Part shown: positions 57,154 to 64,000 of the stretch, piece by piece
How the letters are laid out: each line of letters opens with the position of its first letter
Position numbering within the stretch: position 1 is the first letter of the stretch
Origin: Streptomyces sp. TLI_235
GTDB taxonomy: Bacteria > Actinomycetota > Actinomycetes > Streptomycetales > Streptomycetaceae
Direction: 5' to 3'
Length of the DNA stretch: 64,000 nucleotides
Assembly (NCBI GenBank): GCA_002300355.1
Contig: NSGV01000002.1
Coordinates: 1,302,001-1,366,000 of the forward strand
Notes under the pieces: model-generated
Seen by the model: only the letters and a program-made list of their open reading frames with translations
What the model was told of the DNA's origin: nothing
The model's database searches: none
Position numbers and translations under genes: made by a program

Positions 57154-59319
57154 TCAGTCCCGGAAGGTGCGGCCGTCGGCGGCCATCTCGTCCAGGAGGG
57201 CGGGCGGGGTGAAGCGCTCGCCGTAGGCGGCGGCCAACTCGCGGGCGCGGGCGGCGAATCCGGCGAGGCCGCCGGGGTAGCCGTTGATGTACTGGAGGAC
57301 GCCGCCCGTCCAGGCGGGGAAGCCGATGCCAAGGATGGAGCCCACGTTGGCGTCGGCGACCGAGGTGAGGACGGACTCCTCCAGGCAGCGGACGGAGTCC
57401 AGGGCCTCGGCGAAGAGCATCCGCTCCTTCATGTCCTCGAAGGGGATCTCCTTGCCGGGCCGGGTGAAGTGCTCGCGCAGGCCGGGCCAGAGGTGGCTGC
57501 GCTGCCCGTCCCGGTACTCGTAGAAGCCGGCGCCGCCGCTGCGGCCGGGGCGGCCGAACTCGTCGACCATGCGGTCGATGACGGTGTCGGCGGGGTGCGG
57601 CTGCCAGCTGCCGCCGGCGTCCTCGACGGCCCGGCGGGACTCGTTGCGGATCTTGCGCGGCAGGGTGAGGGTGAGCTCGTCCATCAGCGAGAGCACCTTG
57701 GCCGGGTAGCCGGCCTGGGCGGCGGCCTGCTCGACGGAGACCGGGTCGAGGCCCTCGCCGACCATCGCCACGCCCTCGTTGATGAACTGTCCGATGACGC
57801 GGGAGGTGAAGAAGCCGCGGGAGTCGTTGACGACGATCGGCGTCTTGCGGATCTGCCGGACGAGGTCGAAGGCGCGGGCGAGCGCCTCGTCGCCGGTCCG
57901 CGGGCCGCGGATGATCTCGACGAGCGGCATCTTGTCGACCGGCGAGAAGAAGTGCAGGCCGATGAAGTCGGCGGTGCGGTCGACGCCTTCGGCGAGCAGG
58001 CCGATCGGCAGGGTGGAGGTGTTGGAGCAGAGCAGGGCGTCCGGGGCGACGACGTCCTGGACCTCCTGGAAGACCTTGTGCTTGAGCTCGGGGTTCTCGA
58101 AGACGGCCTCGATGACGGCGTCGCAGCCGGCCAGGTCGGCGGCCACGGCGGTGGGGGTGATCCGGGCGAGCAGGGCGTCCCGCTCCTCGGGGGCGGTGCG
58201 GCCGCGGGCCACCGCCTTGTCGAGCAGAGCGGCGGAGTAGGCCTTGCCGCGCTCGGCGGCCTCCGCGGTGACGTCCTTGAGCAGCACCTCGATGCCGGCC
58301 CTGGCGCAGGAGTAGGCGATGCCGGCGCCCATCATGCCGGCGCCGAGCACGGCGACCTTGGCGACCTTGCGGGCGGGTACGTCCTTGGGGCGCCCGGCAC
58401 CGGAGTTGACGGCCTGCATGTCGAAGAAGAAGGCCTGGATCATGTTCTTGGCGGTCTGGCCGCAGACCAGCTCGGTGAAGTACCGGGCCTCGATCGCCAT
58501 CGCGGTGTCGACGTCGACCTGGGCGCTCTCCACGGCCGCGGCGAGGATGTTGCGCGGCGCCGGGTAGGGCGCGCCGCCGAGCTGCTTGCGCAGGTTGGCC
58601 GGGAAGGCGGGCAGGTTGGCGGCGAGCGCGGGGGTGGCCGGGGTGCCGCCGGGGATCCGGTAGCCCTTGACGTCGAAGCGCTGCACGGACTCCGGGTGGG
58701 CGTCGATGAAGGCGCGCGCCTTGGCGAGCATCTCCTCGGGGGTGGCGGCGAGTTCGTCGACCAGGCCGTGCTGCAGGGCCTGCGCCGGACGGTACTGCTG
58801 CCCCTGCAGGAGGACCTTGAGCAGGGCGTCGGTGATGCCGAGCAGCCGCACCGTGCGGACGACTCCGCCGCCGCCGGGCAGCAGGCCGAGGGTGACCTCG
58901 GGCAGGCCGATCTTGGTGGCGGGGGTGTCCAGGGCGACGCGGTGGTGGCAGGCGAGGGCGAGTTCCAGGCCGCCGCCGAGGGCGGCGCCGTTGATCGCGG
59001 CGACGACCGGCTTGCCGAGGGTCTCCAGGGCGCGCAGGGCGCGCTTGATCCGCATGCCGTGCTCGAAGGTCTCGGCGGCCTGGTCGGGGCCGACGGAGGA
59101 GAGCAGGTGGAGGTCGCCGCCGGCGAAGAAGGTCTTCTTGGCCGAGGTGACGATGACGCCGCGCAGCCCGTCCTCGGCCTTGAGCCGGGCGACGGTCTCG
59201 TCGAGGGCCTCGGTGAAGGCGGCGTTCATGGTGTTGACGGACTGGGCCGGGTCGTCGAGGACGAGGGTGACCACGCCGTCCTGGTCCTGCTCCCAGCGGA
59301 TGGCGGTTGCTGCAGTCAT
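57154..59319 (-). CDS. fadB: Multifunctional fatty acid oxidation protein FadB/FadJ (enoyl-CoA hydratase and 3-hydroxyacyl-CoA dehydrogenase)
   Basis: A 721-residue fusion. The N-terminal crotonase domain (1-200) has the oxyanion loop SAKKTFFAGGDL and catalytic Glu119 (GGGLEL) and Glu141 (GLPEVTLG). The NAD motif VAVLGAGMMGAGIAYSC at 322-338 begins the 3-hydroxyacyl-CoA dehydrogenase part, with LHFFSPVDKMPLVEI holding the catalytic His. The final domain (RNESRRAV... to the end) is the 3HCDH C-terminal half. It performs hydration and NAD-dependent oxidation of enoyl-CoA. It is the fourth gene of the operon, after the thiolase, with a gap of 28 bases. Confidence 0.95.
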   Translation of the reverse strand: MTAATAIRWEQDQDGVVTLVLDDPAQSVNTMNAAFTEALDETVARLKAEDGLRGVIVTSAKKTFFAGGDLHLLSSVGPDQAAETFEHGMRIKRALRALETLGKPVVAAINGAALGGGLELALACHHRVALDTPATKIGLPEVTLGLLPGGGGVVRTVRLLGITDALLKVLLQGQQYRPAQALQHGLVDELAATPEEMLAKARAFIDAHPESVQRFDVKGYRIPGGTPATPALAANLPAFPANLRKQLGGAPYPAPRNILAAAVESAQVDVDTAMAIEARYFTELVCGQTAKNMIQAFFFDMQAVNSGAGRPKDVPARKVAKVAVLGAGMMGAGIAYSCARAGIEVLLKDVTAEAAERGKAYSAALLDKAVARGRTAPEERDALLARITPTAVAADLAGCDAVIEAVFENPELKHKVFQEVQDVVAPDALLCSNTSTLPIGLLAEGVDRTADFIGLHFFSPVDKMPLVEIIRGPRTGDEALARAFDLVRQIRKTPIVVNDSRGFFTSRVIGQFINEGVAMVGEGLDPVSVEQAAAQAGYPAKVLSLMDELTLTLPRKIRNESRRAVEDAGGSWQPHPADTVIDRMVDEFGRPGRSGGAGFYEYRDGQRSHLWPGLREHFTRPGKEIPFEDMKERMLFAEALDSVRCLEESVLTSVADANVGSILGIGFPAWTGGVLQYINGYPGGLAGFAARARELAAAYGERFTPPALLDEMAADGRTFRD

Positions 59320-59347
59320 GGGGAAGTCTCTCCAGGGAGTGGGGTGG

Positions 59348-60562
59348 TCAGATGCGCTCGATCACGGTGGCGACGCCCATGCCGCCGCCCACGCAGAGGG
59401 TGGCCAGGCCGTAGCGGAGGTTGCGGCGCTCCAGTTCGTCCACGAGGGTGCCGATGAGCATGGCGCCGGTGGCGCCGAGCGGGTGGCCGAGGGCGATGGC
59501 GCCGCCGTTGACGTTGACCTTCTCGTGGCCGAAGCCGAGTTCGCGCATGAAGCGCAGGGCGACGGCGGCGAAGGCCTCGTTGATCTCGACGAGGTCGATG
59601 TCGTCCGGGGTGAGCCCGGCCTTGGCGAGGGCCTTGCGGGTGGCGGGGGCGGGGCCGGTGAGCATGATGGTCGGCTCGGAGCCGGAGACCGCGGCGGAGA
59701 CGATCCGGGCGCGCGGGGTGAGGCCGTACCGCTCGCCGACCTCGCGGGAGCCGATGGCGACCAGGGCGGCGCCGTCGACGATGCCGGAGGAGTTGCCGGC
59801 GTGGTGGACGTGGTCGATCTTCTCCACCCAGTGGTACTTCTGCAGGGCGACGGCGTCGAAGCCGCCGGCCTCGCCGATCACGGCGAAGGACGGCTTGAGG
59901 CCGGCCAGGGTCTCGACGGTGGTGCCGGGGCGGATGAACTCGTCGCGGTCGAGGACGATCAGGCCGTTGCGGTCGCGGACCGGTACCACCGAGCGGTCGA
60001 AGTGGCCGTCGGCCTGGGCCTTGGCGGCGCGGGCCTGGGACTCGGCGGCGAAGGCGTCGACGTCGGTGCGGCCGAGGCCCTCGATCGTGGCGATCAGGTC
60101 GGCGCCGATGCCCTGCGGGACGAAGCTCGTCTCGTAGGCGGTCATCGGGTCCATCGCCCAGGCGCCGCCGTCGGAGCCCATCTTCACCCGGGACATCGAC
60201 TCGACGCCGCCGGCCAGGATGAGGTCCTCCCAGCCGGAACGGACCTTGGCGGCCGCCAGGTTGACCGCCTCCAGGCCGGAGGCGCAGAAGCGGTTCTCCT
60301 GGACGCCTGCCACGGTGTCCGGCAGGCCCGCGGCGATGGCGGCGATCCGGGCGATGTCGGAGCCCTGGTCGCCGATGGGGCTGACCACGCCGAGCACGAT
60401 GTCGTCGATCGCCGCCGGGTCCAGGGTGGGGAAGCGGGCCTGGAGCTCGTGGATCAGGCCGACCACCAGGTCGATCGGCTTGGTGCCGTGCAGGGAGCCG
60501 TTGGCCTTGCCGCGCCCGCGCGGGGTGCGGATCGCGTCGTAGACGAACGCTTCAGTGGTCAC
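59348..60562 (-). CDS. fadA: Acetyl-CoA C-acyltransferase (thiolase, FadA-like)
   Basis: A 404-residue type II thiolase. Catalytic nucleophile Cys93 sits in ENRFCASGLEAV, the acid/base His360 in GHPLGATGAM, and Cys390 in LCVGGGMGV; NEAFAAVALRFM is the conserved NEAFA loop. It cleaves 3-ketoacyl-CoA to acetyl-CoA and a shortened acyl-CoA. It works with the fadB protein encoded next, as an FadAB-type complex. GCGAAAGGCACC precedes ATG 60562. Confidence 0.95.
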   Translation of the reverse strand: MTTEAFVYDAIRTPRGRGKANGSLHGTKPIDLVVGLIHELQARFPTLDPAAIDDIVLGVVSPIGDQGSDIARIAAIAAGLPDTVAGVQENRFCASGLEAVNLAAAKVRSGWEDLILAGGVESMSRVKMGSDGGAWAMDPMTAYETSFVPQGIGADLIATIEGLGRTDVDAFAAESQARAAKAQADGHFDRSVVPVRDRNGLIVLDRDEFIRPGTTVETLAGLKPSFAVIGEAGGFDAVALQKYHWVEKIDHVHHAGNSSGIVDGAALVAIGSREVGERYGLTPRARIVSAAVSGSEPTIMLTGPAPATRKALAKAGLTPDDIDLVEINEAFAAVALRFMRELGFGHEKVNVNGGAIALGHPLGATGAMLIGTLVDELERRNLRYGLATLCVGGGMGVATVIERI

Positions 60563-60596
60563 GGTGGGTGCCTTTCGCGGTAGGTGACCGGGGCGG

Positions 60597-61739
60597 TCAG
60601 CCGAGGAGGGAGCGGCCGATGATCTCTTTCATGATCTCGGTGGTGCCGCCGTAGATGGTCTGGATGCGGCCGTCGGTGAACGCCTTCGCGACCGGGTACT
60701 CCGCCATGTAGCCGTAGCCGCCGTGCAGTTGCAGGCAGCGGTCGGCGGTGCGCTTCTGCAGTTCGGTGGCCCACCACTTCGCCATCGAGGCGTCGACCGG
60801 GGTGAGCGCGTACCGGTTGTGCTCGGTGATGCAGCGGTCGACGAACGTCCGGGTGACGGCGCACTCGGTGGCGAGTTCGGCGATCTCGAAGCGGACGTGC
60901 TGCAGCTTGGCGAGCGGCTTGCCGAAGGCGGTGCGCTGCTGGACGTACCGGGTGGTGAGTTCCAGCAGGTGCTCGGCGCCGGCGATGGCGGAGACCGCGA
61001 TCGTCAGGCGCTCCTGGGCGAGGTTCCGCATCAGGTAGACGAAGCCCTGGTTCTCCTCGCCGAGCAGGTTGGCCTTCGGCACCCGGACGTCGTCGAAGAA
61101 CAGCTCGGCGGTGTCCTGGGCCTTCTGGCCGATCTTGTCGAGGTTGCGGCCGCGCTCGAAGCCGGGCATGCCGCGCTCGACGACCAGCAGGCTGAGCCCG
61201 TGCGCACCGCCCTCGGGGGTGGTGCGGGCCACCACGACCACCAGGTCGGAGATGATCCCGTTGGAGATGAAGGTCTTGCTGCCGTTGAGCAGGTAGTGGT
61301 CGCCCTCGTCGACGGCGGTGGTGCGGATGCCCTGCAGGTCGGAGCCGGCGCCGGGCTCGGTCATCGCGATCGCGGTGACGATGTCGCCGCTGCAGAAGCC
61401 GGGCAGCCAGCGCTCCTTCTGTTCCTCGGTGGCGAGCGAGGTCAGGTACGGGCCGATGATGTCGTTGTGCAGGCCGAGCGCCAGCCCGCTCACCCCGGCC
61501 CGGGTGAACTCCTCGGCGAGCACGGCCGGGAAGCGGAAGTCGGCGGTGCCGCCGCCGCCGTACTCCTCCGGCACGGCGAGGCCGAGCAGCCCGTGCCGGC
61601 CGGCCGCCAGCCAGGCCTCGCGGTCGACGATGCCGGCCTGCTCCCAGCGCTCCTGGTGCGGCAGCACCTCCTTGGCGAGGAACGCCCGGACGGTCTCCCG
61701 GAAGGCCTCGTGCTCCTCGGTGTAGATCTCGCGCTGCAC
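60597..61739 (-). CDS. Acyl-CoA dehydrogenase (FadE-like)
   Basis: A 380-residue FAD acyl-CoA dehydrogenase. The FAD motif AIAMTEPGAGSDLQGI and the substrate block LNGSKTFISNG are clear. The C-terminal motif is IYGGTTEIMKEI: the glutamate of MCAD is absent there, as in the LCAD/IVD subgroup, and the base is then likely in AGAEHLLELTTRYV. GAGGAG ends six bases before the GTG start at 61739. It catalyses the first beta-oxidation step in the operon with CaiB-like, thiolase and FadB proteins. Confidence 0.93.
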   Translation of the reverse strand: MQREIYTEEHEAFRETVRAFLAKEVLPHQERWEQAGIVDREAWLAAGRHGLLGLAVPEEYGGGGTADFRFPAVLAEEFTRAGVSGLALGLHNDIIGPYLTSLATEEQKERWLPGFCSGDIVTAIAMTEPGAGSDLQGIRTTAVDEGDHYLLNGSKTFISNGIISDLVVVVARTTPEGGAHGLSLLVVERGMPGFERGRNLDKIGQKAQDTAELFFDDVRVPKANLLGEENQGFVYLMRNLAQERLTIAVSAIAGAEHLLELTTRYVQQRTAFGKPLAKLQHVRFEIAELATECAVTRTFVDRCITEHNRYALTPVDASMAKWWATELQKRTADRCLQLHGGYGYMAEYPVAKAFTDGRIQTIYGGTTEIMKEIIGRSLLG

Positions 61740-61749
61740 CTGCTGCTCC

Positions 61750-62955
61750 TCAGTGGTGTGGACGGTCGGTGCCGGCCCGCTCGGACGCGCTGTCCTGCGG
61801 GCGGTCGGCGAGGGCGGGGACGTTCCAGTCGCGGGCGACCGCCGCGGTGTCCGCCCCGGGCAGCGCGGGCGGGCGGCGCAGCGCTCCGGGGGTGGCGGAG
61901 AACCGGGGCGCCGGGGCGGGCTGGACGAGCCCGTGGTGCTCGGTGTAGCTGCCACGGGCCTTGAGCTGGGGGTGGTCGGCGGCCTCGCCGAGGGAGAGGA
62001 CGGGGGCGGTGCAGGCGTCGGTGCCCTCGAAGACGGCCGTCCAGTCGGCGCGGGTGCGGGTGGCGAAGCGCTCGGCGATCAGGGTGCGCAGCTCGGGCCA
62101 GCGGGTGACCTCGTGCTGGCCGGGGGCGTCCGGGCCGAGGCCCAGCAGCCGGGCGAACTCGGCGTAGAACTGCGGTTCCAGCGCGCCGACGGCCATGTGC
62201 CCGCCGTCCGCGGTGCGGTACACGGCGTAGTAGGGGGCGCCGCCGTCGAGCAGGTTGGCGCCGCGGGTGTCGTGCCAGTGGCCGGCCGCCTTCAGGCCCC
62301 AGAGCATCGCGGTGAGGTGGGCGGATCCGTCCACGATGGCCGCGTCCACGACCTGGCCGGTGCCGGTGGCGCGGGCGTGGTGGAGGGCGGCGAGCAGGCC
62401 GACGACCAGGTAGAGCGAGCCGCCCGCGTAGTCGCCGAGCAGGTTGGCGGGCACTCCGGGCGGTCCGCCGGCCTCGCCGGCGACCAGGCCGAGCACGCCG
62501 GCGATGGCGATGTAGCCGATGTCGTGGCCGGCCCGGTCGGCGAGCGGGCCGTCCTGGCCCCAGCCGGTCATCCGGCCGTAGACGAGGGCGGGGTTGCGGG
62601 CGAGGCAGGCCTCGGGGCCGATGCCGAGGCGTTCGGCGACGCCGGGACGGTAGCCCTCGATCAGCAGGTCGGCGCGTTCGACGAGGTCGAGGACGGTGGC
62701 CGGACCGTCCGGCGCCTTGAGGTCGACGACGACGGAGCGCTTGTTGCGGTTGGTGACGTCGAGGGCGGGCCCGGGGCCGAGCGGGGGCGGGCCGGGGCGG
62801 TCGACGCGCACCACGTCGGCGCCGAGGTCGGCGAGCAGCATGGCGGCGAACGGGCCGGGCCCGAGGCCTGCCAGTTCGACCACGCGCACACCGGTCAGCG
62901 GGCCGTGGGCGGCGGGGAGGGTCGCGGCCGTCTGGTTTGACAGTTCAGCTGTCAC
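61750..62955 (-). CDS. CaiB/BaiF CoA-transferase family protein (alpha-methylacyl-CoA racemase-like)
   Basis: A family III CoA-transferase or racemase of about 401 residues: LTGVRVVELAGLGPGPFAAMLLADLGADVVRVDRPG, then TNRNKRSVVVDLK, and AGHDIGYIAIAGVLGL with the conserved Asp (GHD). The NKRS pocket and the GHD loop are those of alpha-methylacyl-CoA racemases, which act on 2-methyl branched acyl-CoA. The GTG at 62955 fits a leaderless transcript from the promoter at 62963-62991; an in-frame ATG at 62973 adds six residues but lies upstream of the predicted start site. First gene of the beta-oxidation operon. Confidence 0.88.
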   Translation of the reverse strand: MTAELSNQTAATLPAAHGPLTGVRVVELAGLGPGPFAAMLLADLGADVVRVDRPGPPPLGPGPALDVTNRNKRSVVVDLKAPDGPATVLDLVERADLLIEGYRPGVAERLGIGPEACLARNPALVYGRMTGWGQDGPLADRAGHDIGYIAIAGVLGLVAGEAGGPPGVPANLLGDYAGGSLYLVVGLLAALHHARATGTGQVVDAAIVDGSAHLTAMLWGLKAAGHWHDTRGANLLDGGAPYYAVYRTADGGHMAVGALEPQFYAEFARLLGLGPDAPGQHEVTRWPELRTLIAERFATRTRADWTAVFEGTDACTAPVLSLGEAADHPQLKARGSYTEHHGLVQPAPAPRFSATPGALRRPPALPGADTAAVARDWNVPALADRPQDSASERAGTDRPHH

Positions 62956-62962
62956 AGTCGCG

Positions 62963-62991
62963 ATGATAGACATGTGACCCGCCGGTAACAA
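62963..62991 (-). promoter_or_regulatory. Predicted promoter of the beta-oxidation operon
   Basis: On the minus strand: -35 TTGTTA (62991-62986), 17-base spacer, -10 TATCAT (62968-62963), then seven bases to GTG 62955. TGACAG/CTGTCA half-sites flank the start and might bind a regulator. Confidence 0.6.
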
Positions 62992-63093
62992 GGGTCCGCC
63001 CGGACCGGCCCGCCGCCGCCCCGCCACGCTTGCGGGCCTCGCCCGGCAGGCGGATTCTGGGGCTGACGACCGACGCCCGAGAAGGTGATCCGC

Positions 63094-63357
63094 ATGCGCA
63101 ACCACTGGATCGTCGATCTGAACTTCGAGGAGGACGAGAGCCGGACGAGCTGCACCGCCTCGCTCAGCGGCTTCAGCGCACCGGGTGTGCGCGGCATCGG
63201 CATCGCCCGCCGCAACCCCGACGACTCCCCCGACTCCACCATCGGCGAGGAACTCGCCGCCGCCCGCGCCTGCTCCAACCTCGCGCACCAGCTCATCGAC
63301 AAGGCCGCCAACGGGATCGAGACCCGCACCCACGAGTCCGCCCGGCTGACCTTCTGA
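63094..63357 (+). CDS. DUF1876 domain protein
   Basis: An 87-residue protein, MRNHWIVDLNFEEDESRTSC at the start and EELAAARACSNLAHQLIDKAA in the second half, matching DUF1876, the same small actinobacterial fold as the gene at 10792-11064. The two are about 30 percent alike by eye. GAGAAGG ends eight bases before ATG 63094. Function unknown. Confidence 0.85.
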   Translation: MRNHWIVDLNFEEDESRTSCTASLSGFSAPGVRGIGIARRNPDDSPDSTIGEELAAARACSNLAHQLIDKAANGIETRTHESARLTF

Positions 63358-63391
63358 CCCGCTCCCCGCTCTTCCGACCCGGCAGTCCCCG

Positions 63392-63421
63392 ACGGGTCCG
63401 GCGCACCCGCGCCGGACCCGT
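63392..63421. terminator. Hairpin terminator after the DUF1876 gene
   Basis: Perfect 13-base arms ACGGGTCCGGCGC (63392-63404) and its complement (63409-63421) around a four-base loop. The last base of the stem is also the first T of the xylanase -35 box. Confidence 0.75.
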
Positions 63422-63449
63422 TGACGTGCCCGCGCCCCACCCGTAGCGT
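63421..63449 (+). promoter_or_regulatory. Predicted promoter of the GH10 xylanase gene
   Basis: TTGACG (63421-63426), a 17-base spacer and TAGCGT (63444-63449). Close to the HrdB consensus. The 5' leader would be about 85 bases. No clear CebR-type operator was seen in the leader. Confidence 0.6.
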
Positions 63450-63542
63450 CTGCACCAACCCTCGGAGGCACCACCACACTCCTCCGGGTCTCTGCGTGTC
63501 GCAGTACCCCCGGTACACACCTCACGCAGAAGGGACGCCCCC

Positions 63543-64000
63543 GTGGCCTCCACTCCGCGCCGGCGCAGCTGGTCGCGATACTCGCCGCCCTGCTCGCCGC
63601 CGTGCTCCTCCCGCTGTCCTCGCTGAGCGCCCACGGCGCCGACACGCCGCTGCGCGCCCTCGCGTCGGCGGACGGCCGCCAGATCGGTGTCGCCGTCGCG
63701 GACAACCGGCTCACCGGGTCCACCGCCTACAGCTCGCTCGTGACAGGGCAGTTCAACTCCGTCACGGCCGAGAACACGATGAAGTGGGACGCCGTCGAAC
63801 CCAGCCGGGGCAACCTCGACTGGGCCGCCGCCGACCGGCTGGTCGCCACCGCCCGGGCCAACGGCCAGGTCGTCCGCGGCCACACCCTCGCCTGGCACAG
63901 CCAGGTGCCCGGCTGGATCACCAACGGCGGCTTCGGCGCAGCCCAGTTGCGCACCCTGCTGCAGCAGCACATCGCCACCGAGGCCGGCCGGTACGCCGGG
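63543..64000 (+). pseudogene. GH10 endo-1,4-beta-xylanase, frameshifted in the signal peptide; 3' end outside the window
   Basis: Start GTG 63543 is preceded by AGAAGGGA with eight-base spacing and reads VASTPRRRSW, then meets a stop at about 63625. In the neighbouring frame, from about 63563, the sequence continues AQLVAILAALLAAVLLPLSSLSAHGAD, a good signal peptide, followed by LRALASADGRQIGVAVADNRL, NSVTAENTMKWDAVEPS and VVRGHTLAWHSQVPGW, the GH10 motifs. A one-base deletion near 63564 explains this. It is either a real pseudogene or a sequencing error. An internal GTG at about 63596 is a possible rescue start with a shortened signal. Confidence 0.75.

Noticed and set aside
57109..59457. 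A 782-codon plus-strand frame opposite fadB
   Set aside because: Antisense shadow; no motif and strong Gly/Glu/Val bias, while fadB has all catalytic residues.

Overview
The DNA is very GC-rich and almost every gene has the third-position GC bias, GTG starts and HrdB-like promoters of a streptomycete. Gene content (two DUF1876 proteins, an RskA-type anti-sigma factor, a PPOX F420-type flavin protein, an imuA'-imuB-dnaE2 mutasome, a YtrA-type GntR regulator, an iron box of the DmdR/IdeR type) fits a chromosomal window of Streptomyces or Kitasatospora. No rRNA, tRNA, CRISPR array, prophage or insertion sequence was seen.

Layout. 1-6340: acyl-CoA catabolism block, with two overlapping acyl-CoA dehydrogenases that look like the two halves of a heteromeric enzyme, a convergent SDR-SDR-quinone oxidoreductase operon, and a divergent TetR regulator with a palindromic site between them. 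Between the two operons lie decayed remnants of a peptide deformylase and an ArsR-type regulator. 6376-11300: iron-boxed DUF2470 gene, glyoxalase-like protein, ferredoxin reductase, MFS exporter, DUF1876 protein. 11468-16486: aromatic FAD monooxygenase, ECF sigma/anti-sigma/lipoprotein module, thioredoxin. 16566-22540: TetR with APC permease and operator, a pyridine-nucleotide disulfide oxidoreductase, a BNR-repeat protein, a double-Mop molbindin and a molybdopterin-fold protein. 22793-28703: PucR pseudogene, MarR with LigB-type dioxygenase and two operators, fatty acyl-CoA ligase with a GAF-LuxR regulator. 28886-32773: NCS1 permease carrying a cysteine-rich tail, plus small enzymes. 32820-38753: mutagenic translesion operon under a LexA box. 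38923-46272: signalling phosphatase, MpaB-type oxygenase, bifunctional penicillin-binding protein, second acyl-CoA ligase. 46368-49593: leader peptide with an IPNS-like oxygenase, and an autoregulated DUF1648/GntR pair. 49691-54045: DrrAB-type ABC transporter, DUF4097 protein and a HicB/RHH-type protein, divergent from a MerR regulator. 54101-57055: GNAT, small ORF, RIO-like kinase, ADP-ribosylglycohydrolase. 57154-62955: four-gene beta-oxidation operon (CaiB/BaiF, FadE, FadA, FadB). 63094-64000: second DUF1876 gene and the start of a GH10 xylanase whose signal-peptide region is out of frame.

Most unusual element: the intergenic region 52996-53204 between the RHH gene and the MerR gene. It holds about a dozen copies of an 8-bp near-palindrome, TGGCRCCA, in two clusters with 10-11 bp spacing. 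One cluster overlaps a predicted leaderless promoter of the RHH-DUF4097-ABC operon. This resembles tandem-box operators of ribbon-helix-helix repressors such as MetJ or omega, but this sequence and spacing are not ones I recognise as described.

All function calls rest on reading the sequence and on family knowledge; no database search was possible.
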